A DNA stretch of 64,000 bases, taken from contig NZ_CP070619.1 of the NCBI RefSeq assembly GCF_017068395.1, positions 5,704,001 to 5,768,000 of the forward strand, in the 5' to 3' direction. Position numbers and translations under genes: made by a program. The notes beneath the pieces were generated by a model. The model did not search any database and was not told the DNA's origin. It worked only from the letters and a program-made list of their open reading frames with translations. Shown piece by piece: positions 42,783 through 52,497 of this stretch (positions are counted from its first letter, which is position 1; every line of letters starts with the position of its first letter). Source of the stretch: Rhodococcus pseudokoreensis (GTDB lineage Bacteria > Actinomycetota > Actinomycetes > Mycobacteriales > Mycobacteriaceae).

Positions 42783-43712
42783 TCAGCCGTTCTGGGGTGA
42801 CTTCTCGTCCTCGTCCGAGGCTGGCCCGGGTAGCGCGCGTACTGACAGCTTGACGACCTGCCTCAGCGCGCTGTTTCGGTTGCTCTTCAACCAGGCGAGC
42901 CGCACTTCCAAGGGCTTGATCCTTTGTTTGAGAGGGCGGCAGACCACGCCGGGGGTGACGAGATTGTCGAAGATAGTCGAGACCGTTAGGTTGCATCCGA
43001 CACCCGCCGCGACCAGGGCCATCAGGGTCCAGGAATCTGGCGCCTCCTGGACGATTCGAGGTGCGTAGCCCGCGGCCTGTGTGGCACGCACGAAGCTCTC
43101 GCGCACGATCGATCCCGAGTCCGCCGGTAGGGTCAGGAATGGTTCGTCCGTCAGGTCTCGGAGGTCGATCTCGGACTCGTGCGCCAGGCGGTGGTGAGCG
43201 GGCAACGCCATCACTAGTTCCTCCTTGGAAATGACGCGAGACGCCACTCCCTGGGGTGGGGCCAACCAACGGACGATACCCAAGTCGAGCGATCCGTTGA
43301 GCACCTTCTTGAGGCCTTGATCGGCGTAGGTGGAGCTGTCCAGCACCAGCTCGATGCCGGGGTACTCGGCGTTCACGGTGCGGGCCAGTTGCCCGATCAT
43401 GCGGTACGTCGAGGCGCCGGAGAAGCCGATCCGAACCCGGCCAATCGATCCGGGACCGATGTCCGTGACCGCGGACCTGGCGTCGTAGAAGGCCTCCACC
43501 ACTTTCTTGGCCGGCTGAAAGAATGCGTGCCCCTGCGGCGTGAGTGTGACCGACCGGGTGCTCCGGTCGAAGAGCTGACACCCGAGCTCGCGTTCGAGCT
43601 CCTTGATGGTCCGGCTCAGGGGCGGTTGTCCCATGTGGAGACGCTCCGCGGCACGCGTGAAGTGAAGTTCCTCGGCGACTGCGAGGAAGGCGCGGATATC
43701 AGACAGGTCCAT
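42783..43712 (-). CDS. LysR-type transcriptional regulator
   Basis: 309 residues. The N-terminal winged helix is textbook LysR: DIRAFLAVAEELHFTRAAER, LHMGQPPLSRTIKELERELG and LFDRSTRSVTLTPQG. The effector domain (about 90-300) contains GRVRIGFSGASTYRMIGQL and ELVMALPAHHRLAHESEI. The resemblance to BenM/CatR-like members suggests a small organic acid or CoA-intermediate inducer. It is divergent from the CaiB-type gene at 43822, with about 109 bp between the starts, and probably controls the 43.8-50.3 kb beta-oxidation genes; it could also affect the convergent monooxygenase set. Confidence 0.92.
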   Translation of the reverse strand: MDLSDIRAFLAVAEELHFTRAAERLHMGQPPLSRTIKELERELGCQLFDRSTRSVTLTPQGHAFFQPAKKVVEAFYDARSAVTDIGPGSIGRVRIGFSGASTYRMIGQLARTVNAEYPGIELVLDSSTYADQGLKKVLNGSLDLGIVRWLAPPQGVASRVISKEELVMALPAHHRLAHESEIDLRDLTDEPFLTLPADSGSIVRESFVRATQAAGYAPRIVQEAPDSWTLMALVAAGVGCNLTVSTIFDNLVTPGVVCRPLKQRIKPLEVRLAWLKSNRNSALRQVVKLSVRALPGPASDEDEKSPQNG

Positions 43713-43821
43713 TCCTCAATTATGACACCTGAGCATGAGTGCATTCTTTATTAAGTATTGGAGATGCTTGAATCCGCGTGGCAATGTCGTGGACCGAGCC
43801 GCAACATCAAAGGAGAGCCAC

Positions 43822-45039
43822 GTGGAAGCCAAGGAGCGCATCCTGCAGATTCTCGACGTCCCTTCGGCGGGGACAGGGCCGCTCGACGGCATCCTCGTCG
43901 TCGACTTCAGCAGGATCCTCGCTGGACCCTATTGCACGATGCTGTTGGCCGATCTGGGCGCGACGGTCGTGAAGATCGAGTCGGCGTCCGGGGACGACAC
44001 GCGAGCGTTCGCCCCGCCCTATCGGGGCGACGAGGCGACCTACTTCCTCAGTGCCAACAGAAACAAGCACTCGGTGGTGCTCGACTTGCTCGATCCCGGC
44101 GACCTCGCGATTGCGCAGGAACTCGCGGCCGTGGCCGACGTCTTCGTGCAGAACTTCAAGCATGGGGGCCTCGAGAAGTTCGAGCTCGACTACGAATCGG
44201 TCCGGAGGACGAACCCCACGATTCTCTACAATTCGATCACCGGTTTCGGGACGAAGCAGGGAGCGCACCTGCTCGGCTACGACCTGTTGGTGCAGGGGGC
44301 AGCGGGACTCATGAGCATCACAGGCGAAGCCGAAGGCGATCCGCAGCGAGTCGGAGTCGCGGTCTTCGACGTGATGACCGGGTTGCATGCCGCCATCGGC
44401 ATTCTCGCGGCGCTCGCGCACCGCACCGCGTCGGGCGAGGGGCAGCACGTCGAGGTCAACCTGATGATGTCTGCGCTGTCGGGCCTGACGAACCAGACCG
44501 AGGCCTATGTCGCAGGCGGGGTCGTGCCCACCAGGATGGGCAACGAACACCCCAGCATCTTCCCGTACTCGCCGCTGCCCACCGCCGAGGGCTCCCTCAT
44601 CGTCGTCGCCGGTAACAACGGCCAATTCCGGTCGCTGGCCAAGGCGGTCCAGCTGCCGGAGCTCGCCGAGGATCCGCGCTTCGATACTCCGAGCAACCGC
44701 AACAGTAATCGGGTCGAGCTGCGCGCGCTGCTGGTGGAGGCGCTCGCCGCGCATACGGCGGAGGAGTGGTTCGACATCTTGACCGGCGCCGGACTGCCGT
44801 GTGCCCCCATCAACGACATCGGGGGAGGCGTGGCGATGGCACAGCGCCTCGGACTCGATCCGGTGGTCGAGACCGAGCACAATGGCCGTTCCGTGCCGAC
44901 GGTGAGGCATCCGATCGACTACTCGACCATCGCGCCGTCCTACAAGTTGCCGCCGCCGCAGCTCGGCGCCAGTAGTCACCTGATCCGGGAGTGGGCCGCG
45001 CAGCAGCGTTCGGAACCGATCGAGGTGGCGGTCCGATGA
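43822..45039 (+). CDS. family III CoA-transferase (CaiB/BaiF)
   Basis: 405 residues; GTG start at 43822 with AAAGGAGAG upstream. N-terminal block GILVVDFSRILAGPYCTMLLADLGATVVKIE, and the catalytic Asp183 in VAVFDVMTG, the formyl-CoA-transferase position that forms an acyl anhydride. It lacks the His and Asp arrangement of the racemase at 8551. It should move CoA between an acyl-CoA donor and the pathway acid, so activating without ATP. First gene under the divergent LysR and followed by SDR, thiolase, MaoC and dehydrogenase genes. Confidence 0.9.
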   Translation: MEAKERILQILDVPSAGTGPLDGILVVDFSRILAGPYCTMLLADLGATVVKIESASGDDTRAFAPPYRGDEATYFLSANRNKHSVVLDLLDPGDLAIAQELAAVADVFVQNFKHGGLEKFELDYESVRRTNPTILYNSITGFGTKQGAHLLGYDLLVQGAAGLMSITGEAEGDPQRVGVAVFDVMTGLHAAIGILAALAHRTASGEGQHVEVNLMMSALSGLTNQTEAYVAGGVVPTRMGNEHPSIFPYSPLPTAEGSLIVVAGNNGQFRSLAKAVQLPELAEDPRFDTPSNRNSNRVELRALLVEALAAHTAEEWFDILTGAGLPCAPINDIGGGVAMAQRLGLDPVVETEHNGRSVPTVRHPIDYSTIAPSYKLPPPQLGASSHLIREWAAQQRSEPIEVAVR

Positions 45040-45373
45040 CGGTGGGGACAGCCCTCGTGACGTCCGGAATGGCTGGACGGTGGTGGCTGGCGCCCATCGC
45101 GAGAACCCGATCGAGTAACGGGCGGTGCGGGGTAGGCGCCGACGCCCGGTTCGCCGGCTAGCTCTGCTCGTACCCCGACCAGGTCGAGCCGACACACCTC
45201 GGCCCGATGCCGAGTGCACAGAAGATCGCCTGGTCCGACCAGGTTCCGTCCGCGCAGACCCAGCAGGTCACAGTCGTCGGTCAATAGATGGGCAATAGTC
45301 CAGTCATGCTCCGCGCCTCGGCCGTCCACGCCACCGCACGGCAAGAAATCCAACTCCCACAAGCAGGTGTCTC
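45040..45373. other. intergenic gap with a 15-bp palindrome
   Basis: No credible gene lies in these 334 bp. At 45229-45243 is CCTGGTC-C-GACCAGG, a perfect 7-1-7 palindrome, and a GACCAGG half-site recurs at 45177-45183. It lies about 130 bp upstream of the SDR start and could be an operator, for instance of a TetR-type protein encoded elsewhere. Confidence 0.4.
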
Positions 45374-46117
45374 ATGAATAACCTTCTCCACTCCAAGACC
45401 GCGCTGATTACCGGCGCAGCGCAGGGTATCGGCCTGGCCATCGCAGAGCTGTTCGCGTCCAATGGTGCCTCGGTGGTAATCACCGACATCGACGAAGCGG
45501 CCGCTGAAGTCGCGGCGAAGAGCCTCGACATCGGTGCGCGCGCGTCCGCCGCGGGCTGTGACGTGGTCGACGCGGCCCAGGTCCAGAACGCGATCGACCT
45601 AGCCCTCGATCGGCACGGGCAGCTGGACATCGTCGTCAACAACGCTGGTATCACGCGTGACGCGACGATGCGAACGATGACCGAGGAGCAATTCGACCAG
45701 GTGATCGCGGTGCATCTCAAGGGCTGCTGGAACGGCACACGACTGGCCGCGGCGCACATGCGGGAGGCAAAGTCCGGGTCCATCATCAACATCTCCTCGT
45801 TGTCGGGCAAGGTGGGCATGGTCGGGCAGACCAACTACTCGGCCGCAAAGGCCGGCATCGTGGGGTTGACGAAGGCGGCGGCCAAGGAGATGGCTCACCA
45901 CGGAGTGCGCGTCAACGCGATTCAGCCGGGCCTGATCCGCTCCGCCATGACCGAGGCCATGCCGGCCCACGCCTGGGACCAGAAGATGTCCGAGATCCCG
46001 ATGAAGCGGGCCGGGGAGCCGAGCGAAATCGCGTCCGTCGCACTCTTCTATGCCTCGTCGATGTCGTCCTACATGACCGGGACCGTCGCTGAGGTGACGG
46101 GCGGACGATTCATGTGA
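45374..46117 (+). CDS. short-chain dehydrogenase/reductase (FabG-like)
   Basis: 247 residues, one Rossmann domain. TGAAQGIG at 13-20 binds the cofactor, NNAG at 89-92 is the structural motif, and the catalytic Ser142, Tyr155 and Lys159 ([16 protein letters not shown]) are present. Asp38 after the second strand (TDID) suggests NAD rather than NADP. It should oxidise a 3-hydroxyacyl-CoA to the 3-ketoacyl-CoA for the thiolase that follows 90 bp downstream. Confidence 0.9.
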   Translation: MNNLLHSKTALITGAAQGIGLAIAELFASNGASVVITDIDEAAAEVAAKSLDIGARASAAGCDVVDAAQVQNAIDLALDRHGQLDIVVNNAGITRDATMRTMTEEQFDQVIAVHLKGCWNGTRLAAAHMREAKSGSIINISSLSGKVGMVGQTNYSAAKAGIVGLTKAAAKEMAHHGVRVNAIQPGLIRSAMTEAMPAHAWDQKMSEIPMKRAGEPSEIASVALFYASSMSSYMTGTVAEVTGGRFM

Positions 46118-46207
46118 TCCGCAGGGACGTCAACTTTTTTGCCTACCGGCTGCAGGACAAACGGTCGGAAGTCACATTCTCGACCCTGGAAGTAGAAGGA
46201 AAGCAGG

Positions 46208-47422
46208 ATGCGTAGCGTCGTCATCTGTGAGCCATTGCGTACTCCCATCGGCCGATACGGGGGTTCGCTCGCCGGCGTGACGGCTGCCGAACTCGGTGCC
46301 ACGGTGCTCCGGGAGCTCGTGGCCCGCTCCGGGATCCCGGTCGATGCCGTGGACGACGTCGTCCTCGGTAACTGCAACCCGAATGCGGAGGCCCCGGCGA
46401 TCGGGCGTGTGGTCGCGCTCGACGCCGGTCTGCCTGTCACGGTCCCCGGCCAGCAGATCGACCGACGCTGCGGCTCGGGCCTGCAGGCGGTTCTGAGTGC
46501 GGCAGCGTCGGTGGCCACCGGCATCGCGGATCTGGTGGTGGCCGGCGGGACCGAGAGCATGAGCAATGTGCCCTTCTACTCCACCGACATCCGCTGGGGA
46601 GCCCATCGCACGGGAGTGACAATGCACGACTCCCTCGTGCGGGCGCGGACCACGGCCGGAGGACAGCACTACCCCGTTCCCGGCGGGATGGTCGAAACCG
46701 CTGAGAACGTCCGCGACCGCTACGGAATCAGTCGTGAGGCTCAGGATCGTCTCGCGGTCGAGTCCCACGCGCGGGCGGTGCGCGCGCAGAACGACGGGAT
46801 CTTCGACCAGGAAATCGTCCCGGTCCGCGTGCCGGGTCGAGCCGGCGACGTGGTGGTGACGACCGACGAGCACCCTCGTGAGGACACCAGTCTCGAGCGG
46901 CTAGCCACCCTCAAGCCGATGCTGCGCGCCAGCATCCCGGACGCGACGGTCACGGCCGGCAACTCGAGTGGGCAGAACGACGCCGCGGCTCTGTGTCTGG
47001 TCACCACGCTCGACCGGTCCCACGAGCTCGGTCTGCGCCCGCTGGCCCGTGTCGTGTCGGCCGCCGTCTCGGGTGTCGAGCCGCGGCTGATGGGAATCGG
47101 CCCGGTCCCCGCCACCGAGCGCGCGCTGGCGCGCGCCGGCCTGCACCTGGCCGACCTGGACGTGATCGAGGTGAATGAGGCGTTCGCAGCGCAGGTGTTG
47201 GCGGTCGTGCAGGAGTGGGGCTTTGGAGCCGATGACATGGAGCGTGTGAACCCCAACGGATCCGGCATCTCCCTCGGGCATCCGGTCGGTGCGACGGGCG
47301 CTCGTCTGATCGGGGCTGCCGCGCGCGAGCTCGACCGGCGATCGGGCCGGTATGCGCTGGTGACGCTCTGCATCGGCGGCGGCCAAGGGATGGCGCTGGT
47401 GCTGGAGAGGGTCGCCTCATGA
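46208..47422 (+). CDS. thiolase (acetyl-CoA C-acyltransferase)
   Basis: 404 residues, with all catalytic residues intact: Cys88 (RRCGSGLQ), the histidine in SLGHPVGATGAR, and Cys388 (LCIGGGQG). ESMSNVPFY and NGTVTAGNSSGQNDAA-like core segments mark a degradative thiolase. It splits a 3-ketoacyl-CoA into acetyl-CoA (or propionyl-CoA) and a shortened acyl-CoA. It contrasts with the Cys-less homologue at 18022. Its stop overlaps the MaoC start by 4 bp. Confidence 0.93.
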   Translation: MRSVVICEPLRTPIGRYGGSLAGVTAAELGATVLRELVARSGIPVDAVDDVVLGNCNPNAEAPAIGRVVALDAGLPVTVPGQQIDRRCGSGLQAVLSAAASVATGIADLVVAGGTESMSNVPFYSTDIRWGAHRTGVTMHDSLVRARTTAGGQHYPVPGGMVETAENVRDRYGISREAQDRLAVESHARAVRAQNDGIFDQEIVPVRVPGRAGDVVVTTDEHPREDTSLERLATLKPMLRASIPDATVTAGNSSGQNDAAALCLVTTLDRSHELGLRPLARVVSAAVSGVEPRLMGIGPVPATERALARAGLHLADLDVIEVNEAFAAQVLAVVQEWGFGADDMERVNPNGSGISLGHPVGATGARLIGAAARELDRRSGRYALVTLCIGGGQGMALVLERVAS

Positions 47423-47877
47423 CTCCTCGGGTGTTCAGCAGCGTCGACGAGATCGTGTCCGCGCTCGACGAGCCCCTGGGCTCGTCGCGACCGCACACCC
47501 TCACCCAGGACGACATCGACGCCTTCGCCCGCCTCACCGGAGACGAGCAGTGGATCCATGTCGATGTCGACCGGGCCAGGACGGGACCCTTCGGTGCCCC
47601 AATAGCTCACGGCTACCTGGTGCTCTCGCTCATCCCCGCTCTGGCAGCCGACGTGTACCAGCTCGACGTGGGGTCCGCCCGGTTGAACTACGGAAGCCGG
47701 ACGGTCCGGTTCCCGGCGCCAGCCCTGGTGAACTCGACTCTCACGGTCGCGTCGAGCTTCGTAGCGCTGGACCGTCAAGGGCCGCTGGCGAAGCTGACGG
47801 TGCGGCACATCGTCCGGAGTGATGGTGCGGAGAAGCCGGTCTGTGTCGCGGAGACCATTACAGCGGTCGTCACCTGA
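47419..47877 (+). CDS. MaoC-family enoyl-CoA hydratase
   Basis: 152 residues, a single hot-dog domain. LTGDEQWIHVDVDRA carries the catalytic Asp42 and His47, followed by GAPIAHGYLVLSLIP. The ATG at 47419 overlaps the thiolase stop (ATGA), which couples translation. It should supply the hydration step of the same beta-oxidation set. Shorter and clearly diverged from the MaoC protein at 15170. Confidence 0.92.
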   Translation: MTPRVFSSVDEIVSALDEPLGSSRPHTLTQDDIDAFARLTGDEQWIHVDVDRARTGPFGAPIAHGYLVLSLIPALAADVYQLDVGSARLNYGSRTVRFPAPALVNSTLTVASSFVALDRQGPLAKLTVRHIVRSDGAEKPVCVAETITAVVT

Positions 47878-47945
47878 TCCGTCCGCTTCGCCGACGTCGA
47901 CCGTGCGGCGCGGCCGCACACCCCAGCAACAACCAGGAGATTCCA

Positions 47946-49094
47946 GTGGAACCAGAAGAATTAAGTGGCGTTCTCGATGCTGTTCGCGCCTTCGTTCGCA
48001 AGGACGTCGTGGCCGCCGAGGACGAGATCGAGACGTCTGACCGAATCCCCGACGGGATCCGTGCCACGGCAGCGGCGATGGGGCTCTTCGGTTATGCCCT
48101 GCCCGAAGAGTACGGAGGCATGGGCTTCTCGGCCTACGAGGACGCGTTGCTGGCCATCGAGTTCGGTTGGACGACGCCGGCTTTCCGGTCGATGTTCGGC
48201 ACCAACAACGGCATCGCAGGGCAGGTGCTGGTCAACGCCGGAACCGAGTCCCAGAAGAAGCGCTTCCTACCGGGACTGGCCAGCGGGCAGCTGGTCGCGT
48301 CCTTCGCGCTGACAGAGGCCGAGGCGGGCTCGGACCCCAGCGGACTGCGCACACGGGCCGTCCGCGACGGCGACGATTACCTCATTACCGGTCAGAAGCG
48401 CTTCATCACCAACGCGGCCACCGCTCAGCTGCTCATGGTGTTCGCGCGGACCGACAACGCTACGAGCGGCACCAAGGGGATCTCCGTCTTCATCGTCCCC
48501 ACCGACACGCAGGGCGTCACTATCGGACCTAAGGACGCGAAGATGGGGCAGCGCGGCACCGCCACCTCGGAGCTTTTCTTCGACAACGTGCGCGTGCCCG
48601 CTGAAAACCTCGTCGGCGAGGTCGAGGGCGAGGGATTCGGTACGGCCATGCGGTCCCTGGTCAAGGGTCGTATTCACGTCGCTGCGATGGCGACCGGCAT
48701 GGCCTTCCGCCTGATCGACGAGAGCCTGCAGCACGCAACCACCAACTCTCAGGGTGGCCAGAAGCTGGCTGACTTCCAGCTCGTCCAGGCGATGCTCGCG
48801 GAGAGCCAGGCCGAGGCGCAGGCCGGCCGGGCGCTCGTGCTCGACGCCGCCCGGGCCTACGACAACGGCAGCGACCGGCTCATCTCACCCTCCAGCGCCA
48901 AGTTGTTCTGCACTGAGATGGTCGGACGGGTGGCCGATCGCGCCGTCCAGATTCATGGCGGCATGGGCTACATGCGAGAGGTCGCCGTCGAGCGCTTCTA
49001 CCGCGACTGCCGGCTCTTCCGTCTCTACGAGGGCACCAGCGAGATCCAGAAGCTGATCATCGCCAAGCAGATGGTTAAGGGGTTCAAGGGATGA
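47946..49094 (+). CDS. acyl-CoA dehydrogenase
   Basis: 382 residues from a GTG at 47946, with AGGAG upstream. FALTEAEAGSD is the flavin motif; ITGQKRFITNAATAQLLMV follows. The C-terminal LYEGTSEIQKLII carries the catalytic Glu362 in the medium-chain position, unlike the enzymes at 3909, 13992 and 60783. This suits straight-chain substrates. It is immediately followed, with a 4-bp overlap, by a second dehydrogenase gene. Confidence 0.92.
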   Translation: MEPEELSGVLDAVRAFVRKDVVAAEDEIETSDRIPDGIRATAAAMGLFGYALPEEYGGMGFSAYEDALLAIEFGWTTPAFRSMFGTNNGIAGQVLVNAGTESQKKRFLPGLASGQLVASFALTEAEAGSDPSGLRTRAVRDGDDYLITGQKRFITNAATAQLLMVFARTDNATSGTKGISVFIVPTDTQGVTIGPKDAKMGQRGTATSELFFDNVRVPAENLVGEVEGEGFGTAMRSLVKGRIHVAAMATGMAFRLIDESLQHATTNSQGGQKLADFQLVQAMLAESQAEAQAGRALVLDAARAYDNGSDRLISPSSAKLFCTEMVGRVADRAVQIHGGMGYMREVAVERFYRDCRLFRLYEGTSEIQKLIIAKQMVKGFKG

Positions 49095-50287
49095 CCCGGT
49101 TGTGCGAGACCGAAGGCCTCTCCGAGGACCAGGTGGAGATCCTCAAGGCCGTTCGTCAGTTCGTGGAGAAAAAGGTCATCCCGGTGGCCCAAGAGCTCGA
49201 GCACTCCGACACCTATCCACAGGAGATCGTGGACGGGCTCAAGGAGTTGGGCGTCTTCGGTCTCACCATTCCCGAGGCGTACGGCGGTCTGGGCGAGTCG
49301 CTACTGACCTATGCACTGGTGGTCGAGGAGATCGCGCGCGGCTGGATGAGCGTCTCGGGCGTCATCAACACGCACTTCATCGTGGCATATCTGCTGATGC
49401 AGCACGGTACCGAGGAGCAGAAGCAGAAGTACCTGCCCCGCATGGCCACCGGCGAGGTGCGGGGCGCGTTCTCGATGTCGGAGCCCGCGCTCGGCTCGGA
49501 CGTATCTGCGGTCTCCACGAAGGCGGTCAAACAGGAGGACGGCTCCTACGCGATTACCGGGCAGAAGATGTGGCTGACCAACGGTGCCTCCTCGACGTTG
49601 GTCGCACTGCTGACCAAGACCGACGAAGGCGCGGAGTCGGTGTACAAGAACATGACGACGTTCCTCGTTGAAAAGGAAGCCGGCTTCGGTGAGACCGCCA
49701 AGGGCGTGACCGTGCCGGGCAAGCTCGAAAAGATGGGCTACAAGGGCGTCGAGACCACCGAGCTCATCCTCGATGGTCACCAGATCGGTGCCGAGCAGAT
49801 CCTGGGTGGGCAGCCGGGCAAGGGCTTCTCCCAGATGATGGACGGCGTCGAGGTCGGCCGGGTCAACGTCGCCGCCCGCGCCTGTGGCCTGGCGATCCGC
49901 GGCTTCGAGCTCGCGATCGCCTACGCCCAGCAACGCAAGACCTTCGGGAAGATCATCGCCGAGCACCAGGCGATCCTGTTCCGGATCGCGGAGATGGCCA
50001 CCAAGGTGGAGACCATCCACACGATGATGGTCCGCGCCGCCCGGCTCAAGGACACCGGTCGCCGGATGGACGTCGAGGCCGGCATGGCCAAGATGCTCGC
50101 ATCCGAGTACGCCAACGAGGTCGTGGAGGATTCCTTCCGCATCCACGGCGGCTACGGCTACTCCAAGGAATACGAGATCGAGCGGCTGATGCGCGAGGTC
50201 AAGTTCATGCTCATCGGCGAGGGCACCAGCGACATTCAGAAGATGATCATCGGGCGTTCCCTTCTCAAGGACTACAAGCTCGAGTAG
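49091..50287 (+). CDS. acyl-CoA dehydrogenase
   Basis: 398 residues; its ATG overlaps the stop of the preceding dehydrogenase (ATGA). SMSEPALGSDVSAVSTKAVK and ITGQKMWLTNGASSTLVALL mark the flavin domain, and the C-terminal IGEGTSDIQKMIIGRS keeps the catalytic Glu377. It differs widely from its neighbour. Some steroid catabolic dehydrogenases work as mixed tetramers of two adjacent gene products, but there one partner usually loses catalytic residues; here both look complete, so two separate enzymes are more likely. Last gene of the LysR-side operon. Confidence 0.92.
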   Translation: MTRLCETEGLSEDQVEILKAVRQFVEKKVIPVAQELEHSDTYPQEIVDGLKELGVFGLTIPEAYGGLGESLLTYALVVEEIARGWMSVSGVINTHFIVAYLLMQHGTEEQKQKYLPRMATGEVRGAFSMSEPALGSDVSAVSTKAVKQEDGSYAITGQKMWLTNGASSTLVALLTKTDEGAESVYKNMTTFLVEKEAGFGETAKGVTVPGKLEKMGYKGVETTELILDGHQIGAEQILGGQPGKGFSQMMDGVEVGRVNVAARACGLAIRGFELAIAYAQQRKTFGKIIAEHQAILFRIAEMATKVETIHTMMVRAARLKDTGRRMDVEAGMAKMLASEYANEVVEDSFRIHGGYGYSKEYEIERLMREVKFMLIGEGTSDIQKMIIGRSLLKDYKLE

Positions 50288-50510
50288 GTTGCTGCCAATC
50301 CGACACTCCGGCCGGACGTTGGTCCTTGACCACTGAGGGTGCCGGGCCGGCCCCTCGCTGCTATCCGGCCATGTTGGATCAACGCACACCTGCTGGTGGG
50401 CTTCGGGTGCCTTGCACCCATTTTTCCGAGTCCCACTCGCTGCACTGACCAGCGAACACCGAGCCGACGACGTTCAACCCGCGGGCAGCAGGGTGTCGGG
50501 TCAGCCGCGG

Positions 50511-50547
50511 CACGACACCTGGTCCCGGACAGGGGCCAGGTGTCGTG
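50511..50547 (+). terminator. 12-bp perfect hairpin downstream of the beta-oxidation operon
   Basis: cacgacacctgg (50511-50522) pairs exactly with 50536-50547 around a 13-nt loop, 224 bp after the last dehydrogenase stop. No T-run follows. A smaller GC-rich inverted repeat lies at 50335-50356. Either could end the operon. Confidence 0.5.
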
Positions 50548-50639
50548 TACCGATGAGCGATCCCAGCACCGACCAGGTCAACAGTCGGCGCCCCAGCGGC
50601 GCCACGAATACCGGCACCCGCAGCTTCACGCCAGATTCA

Positions 50640-51960
50640 AGGCCTTTGCGAGTTTGCGCCCGTGAGGGGCTCCCACCCGAGCTCCGGAAGCGCGGAAGCT
50701 CGCCTCGACCACCAGCACGGCGATGGAAAGTACCTGGGCAGAATCACACCCCGGTGCTGTCGCCTGCCATGAGCACAGGACTTCCTGATGCGATGAAAGG
50801 GGCGGGGTCTCCCGCTCCTCGTGGTTCCCGGCGAATGCTGGGGGTGTCATATCCACACGCGTCGGAGGAGGCCCCTATGAGTGAGTATGACGGAAAACAG
50901 TTCGTCGGGATCGATCTACATCGGCAACGCTCGGTGATCGTCCGGCAAACCGATTCCGGTGAGCAACTCGCGGTGGCGCGAATCGTCAACGACCCCGCTT
51001 CACTCGCCCTGCAGCTCGAGAAGGCCGGAGAGCATCCGGAGGTGGTGCTCGAGGCAACCTATGGCTGGTACTCGGCGGCCGACACGCTGCAGGCGGCCGG
51101 TGCCGCGGTGCACCTTGCGCATCCATTGGGTGTCAGGGGATTCCGGTACCGGTGGGTGAAGAAGGATGTACGCGACGCCCGGGATCTGGCGGATCTGTTG
51201 CGGATGAACCGGTTGGCCGAAGCCTGGATTGCCCCGCCGGCGACGCGGGAACTGCGGGAACTGGTGCGCTACAGAGCCAAGCTCGTCGCGTTGCGGTCGG
51301 GACTGAAGGCCCAGGTGCACTCGGTGCTCGCCAAGGCCGGGGTGTTGATCCCGGTGTCGGACCTGTTCGGCGTCGAGGGGCGTGAGCGTCTGACGCAGGT
51401 GCCGCTCGGTGTCGCGTACGCGCAGCGGGTGATGTCGCTGCTCGAGCTGATCGACGTCCTCGACGCGCACGAGGGACGATTCTTCGACCGGATCGCCGCC
51501 GAGCTGCGTGGCCATCCTGGTTATCGGGCGATTCAGGAGCTGCCCGGGGTCGGCCCCACCCTCGGTGCCGTCTTCGTCGCGGAGATCGGTGACGTGCACC
51601 GGTTCACCGCCCCCAGTCACCTGTGTTCGTGGGCAGGCCTGACGCCCAAGCACCGCGAGTCCGACACCGTCGTGCGCCGCGGGCACATCACCAAGCAGAG
51701 CTCCAAACCGGTGCGCTGGGCGGCGGTAGAGGCCATCCAGCGGCAACCGGCCGGCACGAAGATCTCGGTCGACCGCAAACGCATCGAGGCCCGCCGCGGC
51801 AGGAACATCGCCAAGGTCGCCGCGGCCCGCAAACTGCTCACCCTCGTCTACTACGGGCTGCGTGACGGACAGATCCGCGCGCTGGCCCACCACACGGCGG
51901 CGGCGTGAGCACCCCGGACGCAACACGCGCGCGGCCGCAATCAGGTCTGACCCCCGTGTC
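50640..51960 (+). mobile_element. IS110-family insertion element, ends not defined
   Basis: An apparently complete IS110-type transposase (50877-51908) with about 240 bp of non-coding DNA before it. Members of this family have no clear terminal inverted repeats, so the limits given are only approximate. Recent work shows that IS110 elements encode a structured bridge RNA in their non-coding end, placed before the transposase in the IS110 group. The stretch 50640-50876 could hold it; several short inverted repeats are visible there but I could not fold it. Confidence 0.5.
50877..51908 (+). CDS. IS110-family DEDD transposase
   Basis: 343 residues from the ATG at 50877, preceded by CGGAGGAGG. 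The N-terminal RuvC-like domain starts FVGIDLHRQRSVIV with Asp13, then EVVLEATYGWY, and KKDVRDARDLADLLRMN, giving the DEDD set. The C-terminal transposase 20 domain has AIQELPGVGPTLGAVFVAEIGD and CSWAGLTPKHRESDTVVRRG, with the nucleophilic Ser region. The reading frame is intact, so it may be active. Confidence 0.9.
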   Translation: MSEYDGKQFVGIDLHRQRSVIVRQTDSGEQLAVARIVNDPASLALQLEKAGEHPEVVLEATYGWYSAADTLQAAGAAVHLAHPLGVRGFRYRWVKKDVRDARDLADLLRMNRLAEAWIAPPATRELRELVRYRAKLVALRSGLKAQVHSVLAKAGVLIPVSDLFGVEGRERLTQVPLGVAYAQRVMSLLELIDVLDAHEGRFFDRIAAELRGHPGYRAIQELPGVGPTLGAVFVAEIGDVHRFTAPSHLCSWAGLTPKHRESDTVVRRGHITKQSSKPVRWAAVEAIQRQPAGTKISVDRKRIEARRGRNIAKVAAARKLLTLVYYGLRDGQIRALAHHTAAA

Positions 51961-52497
51961 AACGGCATGGTCGCCGATCTGAATGACCCCGCGTATTGCC
52001 AGCGCACCGCTCCATGCCCGCACCGCCGGGCGAAGGGATGACCGACAGCCGAGGAAACCCGGCCTGTCCCAAACCACCCGCATCACATTGGAGACCGTCT
52101 ACTCCCACAACCGAATTCATCGTTTCCGCGAGCCGTGACCAGTCTGCGCCGGGCCGGGCCACGGTCAAGACCGTTCGTCCTCACTGGCGCTGCGGGCGCT
52201 CCGTCCTGACCGAAGGGGCCCTCACCCAGCGTTGCCCGCACGGAGGCCGACAACGAGCAAAACAGCAGGTCGGACAGGGGTTGACAGGGCCCCGCCCTTT
52301 CAGGGATGACCTGATTTTCTGCCACCCTCATGGAACTGTCGTATGCCAGCTATGGGACCACCGACGCGCTGCGCCGAAGTCCCGTCGGATCGGTTCGTTT
52401 GATCTTTGGTGTCGGTATCCCCGGCCACGACGGCGGCGCCGCAACTACCCCAGCGTCGCAAAATGCTGCTAAAGACATTCTTGCCGAACATAATTCG
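51909..52497. other. 589-bp stretch, no recognised gene
   Basis: It lies between the IS110 transposase and the WhiB-like gene. Open frames exist on both strands, none with a convincing start or family resemblance. It probably contains the 3' end of the IS element and the WhiB promoter. Confidence 0.4.

Noticed and set aside
47946..50287. Mixed-tetramer acyl-CoA dehydrogenase as in steroid catabolism
   Set aside because: Both chains keep the catalytic Glu and full flavin motifs, so nothing in the sequence requires a heteromer.
52083..52472. Open frames between the IS110 transposase and the WhiB-like gene
   Set aside because: Both strands offer frames of 80-158 codons, but with no ribosome site, no motif and composition of non-coding GC-rich DNA.
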